Origin: Actinomycetospora cinnamomea
Lineage (GTDB): Bacteria > Actinomycetota > Actinomycetes > Mycobacteriales > Pseudonocardiaceae
Length of the DNA stretch: 62,380 nucleotides
Reading direction: 5' to 3'
Assembly (NCBI RefSeq): GCF_003096675.1
Contig: NZ_QEKW01000023.1
Coordinates: 1-62,380 of the forward strand
Shown here piece by piece: positions 26,773 through 34,665 of this stretch (the stretch's first letter is position 1; the number at the start of each line of letters is the position of its first letter). The notes under the pieces were generated by a model. It was not told where the DNA came from. It saw only the letters and a program-made list of their open reading frames with translations, and did not search any database. Made by a program: the position numbers and the translations under genes.

Positions 26773-27225
26773 GTGGACACCGAACTGCGGCAGACGCTGC
26801 ACCGTCGTGGCCTGCGCATGACGCCGCAGCGCCAGCTGGTGCTCGACGCGGTCACCGAGCTCGGGCACGCGACGCCGGAGGCTGTCTGCACCCGGGTGCA
26901 GGAGACCGCGCCGGCCGTGAACATCACCACGGTCTACCGGACGCTCGACCTGCTCGAGCAGCTCGGCGTCGTCCGTCACACCCACCTCGGGCACGGGGCG
27001 CCCACGTACGCGACCGCCGGGCACGAGCACGTCCACCTCGTCTGCCACCACTGCGGCGCCGTGGACGAGATCGAGGTCGACGCGCTGGACCAGCTCGCCG
27101 AGGCGCTGCACGCCTCGCGAGGGTTCCGCCTCGACGCCACCCACGTCGCCCTCTCCGGCACCTGCCGCGCGTGCGCCGAGCGGGCCGACGCCGAGCTCAC
27201 CGTGGACACGGAGGACACCCCGTGA
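26773..27225 (+). CDS. Fur-family metalloregulator, Nur-like
   Basis: A 150-residue Fur-family repressor. The winged helix (1-80) has LRMTPQRQLVLDAV and NITTVYRTLDLLEQLGVV. The metal-binding half has HLGHGAPTYATAGHEHVHLV and two zinc pairs, CHHC and CRAC. HLGHGAPTY with HEHVH resembles Nur, the nickel regulator of Streptomyces, whose gene also lies next to a ygfZ-like gene. Fur or Zur specificity cannot be excluded. GTG 26773 is very close to GGGGAG. It overlaps ygfZ by 4 bp (GTGA). Confidence 0.82.
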   Translation: MDTELRQTLHRRGLRMTPQRQLVLDAVTELGHATPEAVCTRVQETAPAVNITTVYRTLDLLEQLGVVRHTHLGHGAPTYATAGHEHVHLVCHHCGAVDEIEVDALDQLAEALHASRGFRLDATHVALSGTCRACAERADAELTVDTEDTP

Positions 27226-28373
27226 CCGATCACTCACCCACGTTCGCCGAGCCGGGCGCCGTCGCCCCGCAGCTGGCCTCCGACGACGAGTCGGGCGCTG
27301 TCCGCGACGCCGCCGTCCCCGCCCACTACGGCGACCCGTTCGGCGAGCAGCGCGCGCTCACCCGTCGCGCCGGTGTCGTCGACCGCTCCCACCGCGGCGT
27401 GGTCCGCGTCACCGGTCCCGAGCGGCTGAGCTGGCTGCACCTGCTGCTCTCCCAGCAGGTCGCCGACCTGCGCGACGGCGCCGGCACCGAGGCGCTGGTC
27501 CTCGACGCCCAGGGCCGCGTCGAGCACCACGCCGTGCTCGCCCACGTCGACGACACCGTCTGGTTGGACGTCGAGCCCGGCCGCGCCGGGCCGCTCGCCG
27601 ACTACCTCGACCGGATGCGCTTCTGGTCCGACGTGACGGTCGCCGACGACTCCGACGCCTGGGCGGTGCTCTCGGTGGTCGGCCCGGCGGTCGACGAGGT
27701 GCTCACCGCCGCCGGCGTGGAGGCCCCGCACGGCGACCACGCGGCGGCGGCGCTGCCCGGCGGCGGCGTCGTGCGGCGCATGCCCTGGCCCGGGCCGGGC
27801 CCCGAGGCGGCCGCCGACCTGATCGTCCCGCGCGGCGAGCTCGCGTCCTGGTGGTCGCGCCTGCGCGGCGCGGACGCCCGCCCCGCCGGCCACGACGCGT
27901 TCGAGGCGTTGCGGGTCGGCGCGCTGCGGCCCCGCCTCGGCCTCGACACCGACGAGCGGGCGATCCCCCACGAGATGGGGTGGATCGGCGGTGCGGTGCA
28001 CCTGCAGAAGGGCTGCTACCGGGGTCAGGAGACGGTCTCGCGCGTCGCGAACCTCGGCCGGCCGCCGCGGCAGATGGTGCTGCTGCACCTGCAGTCGGGC
28101 GACGACCCGCTGCCGCCGCCGGGCACGCCGGTGCTGGGCGGCGAGGGCGGGCGCGCGGTCGGCCGCGTCGGCACCGCCGTGCGCCATCACGAGCTCGGCA
28201 CCGTGGCGCTGGCGCTGCTCAAGCGCTCCGCGGTGAGCGGCAGGGGTGAGCTGTGGATCGCGCCCGAGGGTGACGACGCCGTGCCCGGCCCGGCCGCCGT
28301 CGACCCCGACTCGATCCCGCCGGACACCGGCGAGCCCCCGGGGCGCGCGGCCGTCCGGCGCCTGCAGGGATGA
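27222..28373 (+). CDS. ygfZ: Folate-binding YgfZ-type protein
   Basis: A 383-residue protein of the aminomethyltransferase-like COG0354 family. The signature KGCYRGQETVSRVANLGRPP near residue 265 contains the family's functional Cys. The N-terminal half has VVDRSHRGVVRVTGPERLSW. YgfZ proteins support tetrahydrofolate-dependent assembly or repair of Fe-S enzymes. The GTG start overlaps the Fur-family gene and the stop overlaps the dehydratase gene, giving a three-gene coupled unit. M. tuberculosis has its homologue at the matching place next to DUF3073. Confidence 0.9.
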   Translation: MTDHSPTFAEPGAVAPQLASDDESGAVRDAAVPAHYGDPFGEQRALTRRAGVVDRSHRGVVRVTGPERLSWLHLLLSQQVADLRDGAGTEALVLDAQGRVEHHAVLAHVDDTVWLDVEPGRAGPLADYLDRMRFWSDVTVADDSDAWAVLSVVGPAVDEVLTAAGVEAPHGDHAAAALPGGGVVRRMPWPGPGPEAAADLIVPRGELASWWSRLRGADARPAGHDAFEALRVGALRPRLGLDTDERAIPHEMGWIGGAVHLQKGCYRGQETVSRVANLGRPPRQMVLLHLQSGDDPLPPPGTPVLGGEGGRAVGRVGTAVRHHELGTVALALLKRSAVSGRGELWIAPEGDDAVPGPAAVDPDSIPPDTGEPPGRAAVRRLQG

Positions 28374-29338
28374 CGGAGCCCGACCCGGCAGGGCTGCTCG
28401 GTCCCGACGACGTCGCCGCGGCCGCCGCCGTGCTCGAGGGTGTCGCCGAGCGCACGCCCGTCGAGGACCTCGCGGCCGGCTTCGCCGTCAAACGTGAGGA
28501 CCTCCAGCCGATCGGCGCGTTCAAGCTGCGCGGCGCCTTCCACGCCGCGAGCCGCCTCGACGCGGACCGCCGCGCGGCGGGCCTGGTCACGCACTCCTCG
28601 GGCAACCACGGGCGGGCGCTGGCCTGGGTCGCGCGGCGGCTCGGGGTGCCGTGCACGGTCGTGGTGCCCGACGACGCCGTGGCCGCCAAGGTCGAGGCGA
28701 TGGCCGCGCTCGGGGCGCGGCTCGTGCGCGTGCCGGCCGACGAGCGCGAGGCCGCGGCGGCCCGGGTGGTCGCCGAGACCGGGGGCGCGTACATCCCGCC
28801 CTACGACCACCCCGACGTCATCGCCGGCCAGGGCACGGTGGGCGCCGAGATCCTCGCCGGCCGACCGGACGTCGAGCAGGTCGTCGTCCCGATCGGCGGC
28901 GGCGGGCTGATCAGCGGGATCGCGGCCGCGCTGCGCGGCTCCGGGGTCCGGGTGCTCGGCGCGGAGCCGGAGCTCGCCGGCGACGCCGCCGCCAGCAAGC
29001 GGGCCGGCGAGCGGGTGCGGTTCCCGCGCGAGCAGGTGGCGGCGACGGTCGCCGACGGGCTGCGCGCCACCGTGCTCGGGGAGCTGACCTGGCCGCACGT
29101 CCGCGACCTCGTCGCCGACGTCGTCACCGTCGACGAGGAGGCCATCGCCGACGCCACCCGCCGCCTCCACGCGCGCGGGGTGCCCTGCGAGGCCAGCGGG
29201 GCCGTCGCGACGGCCGGCTACCTCGCGCTGCCGGAGGCCGACCGTGCCCGCCGGACCGTCGCGGTCGTCAGCGGCGGGAACGTCGACCCCGCTTGGCTCG
29301 CCGGGGTCCTGGCGGCCGGTGTGCCGACAGTGAGATGA
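28370..29338 (+). CDS. PLP-dependent threonine/serine dehydratase-like enzyme
   Basis: A 322-residue fold-type II PLP enzyme. The Schiff-base lysine lies in IGAFKLRGAFHA, the substrate-carboxylate loop is SSGNHGRALAW, and the phosphate-binding Gly loop is PIGGGGLISGIAAAL. The absence of a C-terminal ACT domain and the short length place it with catabolic threonine dehydratases or serine racemases rather than biosynthetic IlvA. It deaminates threonine or serine, or racemises serine; the exact substrate is not decided by sequence. It is coupled to ygfZ by ATGA. Confidence 0.88.
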   Translation: MTEPDPAGLLGPDDVAAAAAVLEGVAERTPVEDLAAGFAVKREDLQPIGAFKLRGAFHAASRLDADRRAAGLVTHSSGNHGRALAWVARRLGVPCTVVVPDDAVAAKVEAMAALGARLVRVPADEREAAAARVVAETGGAYIPPYDHPDVIAGQGTVGAEILAGRPDVEQVVVPIGGGGLISGIAAALRGSGVRVLGAEPELAGDAAASKRAGERVRFPREQVAATVADGLRATVLGELTWPHVRDLVADVVTVDEEAIADATRRLHARGVPCEASGAVATAGYLALPEADRARRTVAVVSGGNVDPAWLAGVLAAGVPTVR

Positions 29339-29444
29339 TCCGCCCACCCGACCCGCCCGACCGGCGCGCGCGCCGCACGCACCTCTCGACGCGTCGCCCC
29401 CGCCGCGGGATGACAGCGCGGCGGGCGTCGCGCACCATGGGGCG

Positions 29445-30005
29445 ATGATCGAGTTCCGGCAGGGTGGTCGCCGACGCCTCGACCGCGTGCTCGACCCCGC
29501 CTTCCTGGCCGACCTGGGCACCTGCTCGATGGACGACGTGCGCGCCAAGCGCGACGACGCCGCGCAGGAGGAGACCGACCTGTCCTACCTGCGGCGGCTG
29601 CTGCACGCGCGGATGGACATCGTGCGCTTCGAGCAGCGTCGCCGCGCCACCGACGACGAGGACGCCCCGTCGCTGGTCGACGAGCTGCCCCGCATCCTCG
29701 CCGACAACGCGCTCGGCCCCTCGGCGGGACGCGGCCGCCACCACACGGTGCAGCCTTCGCGCGCCGAGTCGCACCGCCGTCACGTCGAGGCGCTGCTCGC
29801 CGACACCGGGCTGTCCGACGTCGCGACGCTCTCCGAGGACGACCTCACCGCTGCCGCCACGGCCTACGCCGAGGAGGAGCGGTCGGTGTCCGAGCACCGC
29901 GGCCGGGTCCAGCAGGTCATGGACGCGTGCAACGACGAGCTCGGGCGGCGCTACCGCGAGGGGTCGGCGTCGGTGGACGACCTGCTGCGCCGCGAGATGC
30001 AGTAG
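29445..30005 (+). CDS. rsiG: RsiG-like cyclic-di-GMP-binding anti-sigma factor
   Basis: A 186-residue helical protein of the aerial-mycelium-formation/RsiG family. In Streptomyces RsiG holds sigma WhiG when loaded with two c-di-GMP molecules through two copies of E(x3)S(x2)R(x3)Q(x3)D. Here copy 2 is perfect: E145, S149, R152, Q156, D160. Copy 1 has E43, S47, R50, His54 in place of Gln, and D58. The middle (60-120) is charged and less ordered. ATG 29445 fits the family start (MIEFRQGGRRRLDRVLDPAF). It ends seven bases from the convergent hypothetical gene. Cyclic-di-GMP enzymes are encoded elsewhere in the window. Confidence 0.8.
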   Translation: MIEFRQGGRRRLDRVLDPAFLADLGTCSMDDVRAKRDDAAQEETDLSYLRRLLHARMDIVRFEQRRRATDDEDAPSLVDELPRILADNALGPSAGRGRHHTVQPSRAESHRRHVEALLADTGLSDVATLSEDDLTAAATAYAEEERSVSEHRGRVQQVMDACNDELGRRYREGSASVDDLLRREMQ

Positions 30006-30011
30006 GCGGCC

Positions 30012-30932
30012 CTAGTTGGCGCGCTGGAACGCGGCGCGGGTCGCCCAGAAGTCGCGCAGGCGCCGGTAGCTGCCCATCGCGCGCTCCGGGTCGCCGGCGC
30101 GGAGGGCCTCGAGGGCCTCGGCCACGTCCTCGGCGGACGTGTCGGCGGCGAGGGTCTGGTCGTCCATCAGCGCCACGAGCCCGCCGTAATCGAGCTCCAC
30201 CAGCGAGCCAGGGTCGAAGTGGCGCAGCCAGCGGGCGGTGTCCTGCAGGACCTCCGCCGGCCCGTCGTCGCCGAGGGTGTCCGCCAGGAGCTCGGCGGCC
30301 GCGTCGGCGCGGGCGAGGGCGTCGGCCATCGCGACCCGCCAGTAGCAGCGCCGTGTCGGGGCCTCCGGTGCGGTGACGGCGTCGTCGCTGGGCAGGACGA
30401 GGACCCGCTCGGCCGGGTCGACCAGCGCGAACCACGGCAGCGGCACCGTCCAGTTCGCCGAGACGATGTGGGTGGCCGAGTCGCCGAGCTCGGCGACGAC
30501 GGCCTCGGCCCGCGAGCGCACCACCGACTCCTCGGTCGCGAGCGCCGCGCTGCGCAGCACCGGGGTCTCGCTGCTCAGGAACCCGACCAGCGCCGCCGCG
30601 GCCCGCGGACGGGTCTCGAGAGGGCAGACGAGCGTCTGCGGGCCCACCGGCTCGTCGGGCGAGCCGCCCGGGGCGTCGGCCAGGAGCACGTCGGCGGGGA
30701 CGTCCAGCGGGGTGCCGTCACTGCGCTCCCCGGGCAACAACCGCGACGGGACTCCCAATTGTGCGCGGAGACACACTTCACGGTCGCGGGCCCCCGCATC
30801 GGCCACCGGGACCGCTCCACGCGCCAATCCGGCCCTCACGCGGGCGGCCAACGGGCCCCGCAGCGCCCCCAGCGGCTCGTAGACGCGCAGGTAGCAGACG
30901 AAGGGGGCGGGCACGGGCGCCGATCGTGCCAT
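30012..30932 (-). CDS. Conserved actinobacterial protein of unknown function
   Basis: A 306-residue soluble protein with no recognised catalytic motif. It starts MARSAPVPAPFVCYLRVYEP and includes THIVSANWTVPLPWFALVDP and RRCYWRVAMADALARADAAA, segments I associate with a conserved hypothetical family found beside DUF3073 in Pseudonocardiaceae. The second half is helical and acidic. No signal peptide or membrane segment. It is divergent from DUF3073, and the intergenic region between them carries a hairpin. Confidence 0.75.
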   Translation of the reverse strand: MARSAPVPAPFVCYLRVYEPLGALRGPLAARVRAGLARGAVPVADAGARDREVCLRAQLGVPSRLLPGERSDGTPLDVPADVLLADAPGGSPDEPVGPQTLVCPLETRPRAAAALVGFLSSETPVLRSAALATEESVVRSRAEAVVAELGDSATHIVSANWTVPLPWFALVDPAERVLVLPSDDAVTAPEAPTRRCYWRVAMADALARADAAAELLADTLGDDGPAEVLQDTARWLRHFDPGSLVELDYGGLVALMDDQTLAADTSAEDVAEALEALRAGDPERAMGSYRRLRDFWATRAAFQRAN

Positions 30933-30997
30933 GTCACGTCGCGACCCCGATCGGACACACGGTATTGTCGTGAGTACGAGAGTTACCTCAGATTTCA

Positions 30998-31028
30998 GGG
31001 GGCCGCCGGAGATGCTCCGGCCGCCCCC
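30998..31028 (+). promoter_or_regulatory. Hairpin in the leader of the DUF3073 gene
   Basis: GGGGGCCGCCGGAG (30998-31011) and CTCCGGCCGCCCCC (31015-31028) pair over 14 positions with one mismatch and an ATG loop. It lies 23 bases before the DUF3073 start and leaves the ribosome binding site GCGAGGGGG free. It could stabilise the transcript or regulate it; no known riboswitch is recognised. Confidence 0.45.
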
Positions 31029-31051
31029 GCCCTGTGCGAGGGGGTCCAGCG

Positions 31052-31240
31052 ATGGGACGCGGACGAGCCAAGGCCAAGCAGACGAAGGTGGCCCGAGAGC
31101 TCAAGTACAGCTCCCCGACCACCGACTTCGACGCCCTGCAGCGGGAGCTGTCCAGCGGCGACGACCGCTTCTCCCCCCGCTCCGACGACGACGAGACCGT
31201 CGACGCGCGCTGGGGCGAGTACAGCTACGACGAGCGTTGA
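31052..31240 (+). CDS. DUF3073 protein
   Basis: A 62-residue charged protein starting MGRGRAKAKQTKVARELKYS and ending RWGEYSYDER, the hallmark of DUF3073. The family is nearly universal in actinobacteria next to purM/purF and is abundant in proteomes; its function is unknown. The basic N-terminus could bind nucleic acid and the C-terminus is acidic. ATG 31052 is preceded by AGGGGG. A terminator-like hairpin follows. Confidence 0.93.
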   Translation: MGRGRAKAKQTKVARELKYSSPTTDFDALQRELSSGDDRFSPRSDDDETVDARWGEYSYDER

Positions 31241-31272
31241 CGCGCCGCTGAGGCGCGCCCACCACGGTCGCA

Positions 31273-31313
31273 CCCGTCCCGGGATCGGCAGGAGTCGCCG
31301 CTCCCGGGGCGGG
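31273..31313 (+). terminator. Terminator-like hairpin after DUF3073
   Basis: CCCGTCCCGGGA (31273-31284) pairs with TCCCGGGGCGGG (31302-31313) over 12 positions with one G-U. A smaller GCGCC/GGCGC stem lies just after the stop codon. There is no T-run, as is usual in high-GC actinobacteria. Confidence 0.55.
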
Positions 31314-31369
31314 TAACCGCGCGCATCGGTCGTTCACTCCGAGCGACCCGGGACGCGCGAGGAGCGAGC

Positions 31370-31591
31370 GTGGCGAAGACGTTCAGCAAGGGCGACGACG
31401 TCAAGTGGAACTGGGGTAACGGCCAGGCCGAGGCCACGGTCAAGGAAGTCCACACCGAGCGGGTCGAGCGTCAGATCGACGGCAAGACGAAGACCCGCAA
31501 CGGCTCGGAGGACAACCCCGCGTACGTCCTCGAGCAGTCCGACGGTCAGACGGTGCTGAAGCTCCACAGCGAGCTCATGCCCGACGACTGA
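31370..31591 (+). CDS. DUF2945 / hypervirulence-associated TUDOR-domain protein
   Basis: A 73-residue protein of the DUF2945 (HVA1) family: FSKGDDVKWNWGNGQAEATV, then DNPAYVLEQSDGQTVLKLHS. The fold is a small beta-barrel that in other proteins binds peptides or nucleic acid. GTG 31370 follows CGAGGAGCGAGC. The bacterial function is unknown. Two 64-bp repeats follow. Confidence 0.82.
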   Translation: MAKTFSKGDDVKWNWGNGQAEATVKEVHTERVERQIDGKTKTRNGSEDNPAYVLEQSDGQTVLKLHSELMPDD

Positions 31592-31603
31592 CCGGCCGGG
31601 TTC

Positions 31604-31752
31604 CGCGTGACCGAGCGAGGGCGTCCCTCGCTGCGTCCCACGCACCCAGGGTGTCCCTCGCTCCGCGAACCCGGCGCCCCAGCACCGCCGCGTGACCGAG
31701 CGAGGGCGTCCCTCGCTGCGTCCCACGCACCCAGGGCGTCCCTCGCTCCGCG
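31604..31752. repeat. Two 64-bp direct repeats with internal palindromes
   Basis: 31604-31667 and 31689-31752 are identical except for T31652 versus C31737, at an 85-bp period. Each contains AGCGAGGG-CGT-CCCTCGCT, a perfect 8-bp stem, and a second copy of the GTCCCTCGCT arm. They fill the gap between the convergent DUF2945 and purM genes and contain no gene. Probably a dispersed intergenic element duplicated in place. Confidence 0.85.
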
Positions 31753-31777
31753 GCGAGGGGCGGGGTTTTCGAGGGCG

Positions 31778-32890
31778 CTAGAAGCGGGGGTGGTCGCCGC
31801 GCAGGACGGCGTGACCCGCGTCGGGCGCGCCGTCGGCCTCGGTGGTGGCCCGCACCTCGCCGATCACCCACGACGGCACGTGCTTGGCGGTGAGGACCGC
31901 CATGGCGCGGTCGACGTCGTCGGGCGGCAGCACGGCCACCATCCCGACGCCCATGTTGAACGTCCGCTCCATCTCCTCGCGGGTCACGCGCCCGCGGGAG
32001 GCGATGAGCTTGAACACCGGGTCCGGGGTCCAGGTGGTGCGGTCGAGCTCGGCGGTGAGGCCGGTGGGCAGCACCCGGGCGAGGTTGGCGCACAGGCCAC
32101 CGCCGGTGACGTGGGCGAACGTGCGCACGTCGGTCTCGGCGGCCACCGCGAGGCAGTCGCGGGCGTAGATGCGGGTGGGCTCGAGCAGCTCGTCGCCCAG
32201 CGTGCGACCGAACTCCTCGACGTGGCCGTCGAGCGACATCCGCCCGATCTCGAGCAGCACCTGGCGCGCCAGGGAGTAGCCGTTGGAGTGCAGGCCCGAC
32301 GAGGCCATCGCGACCACCGTGTCGCCGGGGCGCACGCGGTCCGGCCCGAGCATCGCGTCGGCCTCGACGATCCCCACCCCGGTGGCCGACAGGTCGTAGT
32401 GGTGGGGCTCCATGACACCGGGATGCTCGGCGGTCTCCCCGCCGAGCAGGGCGCAGCCGGCGAGCCGGCAGCCCTCGGCGATGCCCGAGACGATCTTCTC
32501 GACCTTCTCGGGCACCAGCTTGCCGATCGCCAGGTAGTCCTGGAGGAACAGCGGCTCGGCGCCGCACACCACGAGGTCGTCGACCACCATGGCGACGAGG
32601 TCGCGCCCGACCGTGTCGTGGCGGTCGGCGGCCTGGGCGACGGCGAGCTTGGTGCCGACGCCGTCGGTGGACGCCGCCAGCACCGGGTCCCGGTACTTGC
32701 CCGTCCGCAGCGCGAACAGCCCCGCGAAGCCCCCGACGCCGCCGAGCACCTCGGCCCGGTGGGTCGACGCCGCGAGCGGCTTGAGGCGGTCGACCGCGCG
32801 GTCACCGGCCTCGACGTCCACGCCCGCGGCCGCGTAACTGGCGTGCGGGCCGTCGGCCTCGAGCGCCGGGTCGTCGGGGGCGTGGGGCAT
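31778..32890 (-). CDS. purM: Phosphoribosylformylglycinamidine cyclo-ligase PurM
   Basis: A 370-residue AIR synthetase that closes the imidazole ring of AIR using ATP, step five of purine synthesis. Typical segments are YAAAGVDVEAGDRAVDRLKP, AASTDGVGTKLAVAQAADRH, DDLVVCGAEPLFLQDYLAIG, GGETAEHPGVM and HVTGGGLCANLARVLP. It lies 37 bp after purF on the same strand. ATG 32890 gives the usual short variable lead. The 3' end faces the 64-bp repeats. Confidence 0.97.
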   Translation of the reverse strand: MPHAPDDPALEADGPHASYAAAGVDVEAGDRAVDRLKPLAASTHRAEVLGGVGGFAGLFALRTGKYRDPVLAASTDGVGTKLAVAQAADRHDTVGRDLVAMVVDDLVVCGAEPLFLQDYLAIGKLVPEKVEKIVSGIAEGCRLAGCALLGGETAEHPGVMEPHHYDLSATGVGIVEADAMLGPDRVRPGDTVVAMASSGLHSNGYSLARQVLLEIGRMSLDGHVEEFGRTLGDELLEPTRIYARDCLAVAAETDVRTFAHVTGGGLCANLARVLPTGLTAELDRTTWTPDPVFKLIASRGRVTREEMERTFNMGVGMVAVLPPDDVDRAMAVLTAKHVPSWVIGEVRATTEADGAPDAGHAVLRGDHPRF

Positions 32891-32927
32891 CGGTGGGCAA
32901 CCTCGCAGGACGGGGAGAGGGCGGACG

Positions 32928-34556
32928 TCAGGGACGGCTCAGGGCGTCCTCGGCACCGTAACCCGGACTCGTGAGCGTCATCCCGGCGCCGGTGGGGCGC
33001 CCGGTGTGCACCACGGGGCCGCCGGCGCCGCCGCCGTCGCCGCAGCTGGCGCCGGTGACGTCCTCGAGGAGGTGCTTCCCGACCATCGCGTCCGACGGCA
33101 GGGCGATGGGGTACTCGCCCGAGAAGCACGCCGTGCACAGCCGCGAGCGCGGCTGGTCGGTGGCCGCGACCAGGCCCTCCTGGGAGATGTAGCCGAGGCT
33201 GTCGGCGCCCACCGAGCGCCGCACCCCTTCCTCGTCGAGCCCGTTGGCGATGAGCTCGGCGCGCGAGGCGAAATCGATGCCGTAGAAGCACGGCCAGCGC
33301 ACCGGCGGGCTCGCGATCCGCACGTGCACCTCGACGGCCCCGGCCTCGCGCAGCATCCGCACCAGCGAGCGCTGGGTGTTGCCGCGGACGATCGAGTCGT
33401 CCACGACGACGAGGCGCTTGCCACGGATGATCTCGCGCAGCGGGTTGAGCTTGAGCCGGATCCCGAGCTGGCGGATCGTCTGCGACGGCTGGATGAAGGT
33501 GCGCCCGACGTAGGCGTTCTTCACCAGCCCCTGCCCGTAGGGGATGCCCGAGCGCTCGGCGTAGCCGATGGCCGCCGGCGTGCCCGACTCCGGCACCGGG
33601 ATGACGAGGTCCGCCTCGGCCGGGTGCTCGGTGGCCAGGCGACGCCCGATCTCGACGCGGGCGGAGTGCACGCCCCGTCCGGCGATCGCGGTGTCCGGGC
33701 GCGCGAGGTAGACGTACTCGAAGATGCAGCCCTTGGGCTCGGGCGCGGCGAAGTGGGCGCTGCGCAGGCCCTGCTCGTCGATGGCGATGAGCTCGCCGGG
33801 CTCGACCTCCCGCACGAACGAGGCGCCGACGATGTCGAGCGCCGCGGTCTCCGAGGCGACGACCCAGCCGCGGTCGAGCCGGCCGAGCACCAGCGGGCGC
33901 ACGCCGTGGCGGTCGCGGGCCGCGTACAGCGTGGTCTCGTCGGTGAACACGAGGCTGAACGCGCCGCGCAGGTCGGGCAGCAGGCGCAGCGCCGCCTCCT
34001 CGACGCCGAGGTCGGCCGCGGCGTCGGCGATCAGGCCGGTCACGACGTCGGAGTCGGTGGTCGCGCCGTCGAGGGCCGAGCGGCCGCGCCGCGCCGTCCC
34101 GTTGACCAGGGCGGCCTCGTCGCGGCGCCGGACGAGCTCGGCGGTGTTGACGAGGTTGCCGTTGTGGCCGAGCGCGAGCCCGGTGCCCGCCGCCGTGGTG
34201 CGGAACGTCGGCTGGGCGTTCTCCCAGGTCGGCGAGCCGGTGGTGGAGTAGCGCGTGTGGCCGACGGCCAGGTGCCCGCGCAGCGAGGACAGGGTCTGCT
34301 CGTCGAAGACCTGGCTGACCAGCCCGAGGTCCTTGAACACCACGATCTGGCGGCCGTCGCTGACCGCCATGCCGGCGGCCTCCTGGCCGCGGTGCTGCAG
34401 CGCGAAGAGCCCGAAGTACGTGAGCTTCGCGACCTCCTCGCCGGGCGCCCACACCCCGAAGACGCCGCACTCCTCCTTGGGGCCGTCGTCGAACGACGGC
34501 GGATCCGGAGGGGTGGTGGGTGACGTGGGCCGTGGATCGGGTCCGGCTGCGTCCAC
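32928..34556 (-). CDS. purF: Amidophosphoribosyltransferase PurF
   Basis: A 542-residue enzyme that commits PRPP to purine synthesis by adding glutamine-derived ammonia. The N-terminal propeptide (29 residues) is removed to free Cys30 in KEECGVFGVWAP, the Ntn glutaminase nucleophile. The PRPP-binding loop is VVVDDSIVRGNTQR. Cysteines in PCFYGIDF and in LCTACFSGEYP match the [4Fe-4S]-containing, oxygen-sensitive B. subtilis type. GTG 34556 begins MDAAGPDP; the purM gene follows 37 bp later. Confidence 0.97.
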   Translation of the reverse strand: MDAAGPDPRPTSPTTPPDPPSFDDGPKEECGVFGVWAPGEEVAKLTYFGLFALQHRGQEAAGMAVSDGRQIVVFKDLGLVSQVFDEQTLSSLRGHLAVGHTRYSTTGSPTWENAQPTFRTTAAGTGLALGHNGNLVNTAELVRRRDEAALVNGTARRGRSALDGATTDSDVVTGLIADAAADLGVEEAALRLLPDLRGAFSLVFTDETTLYAARDRHGVRPLVLGRLDRGWVVASETAALDIVGASFVREVEPGELIAIDEQGLRSAHFAAPEPKGCIFEYVYLARPDTAIAGRGVHSARVEIGRRLATEHPAEADLVIPVPESGTPAAIGYAERSGIPYGQGLVKNAYVGRTFIQPSQTIRQLGIRLKLNPLREIIRGKRLVVVDDSIVRGNTQRSLVRMLREAGAVEVHVRIASPPVRWPCFYGIDFASRAELIANGLDEEGVRRSVGADSLGYISQEGLVAATDQPRSRLCTACFSGEYPIALPSDAMVGKHLLEDVTGASCGDGGGAGGPVVHTGRPTGAGMTLTSPGYGAEDALSRP

Positions 34557-34665
34557 CGGGACGGCTCCTCTTCGACGGGGCTGCCACGAGTCGTGCCGAG
34601 GCCAGCCTACGCGCCCCCGACCCGCCCCAGGGCCCCGCGACGGCCCGGGCGAGGCGATCCCGCTC

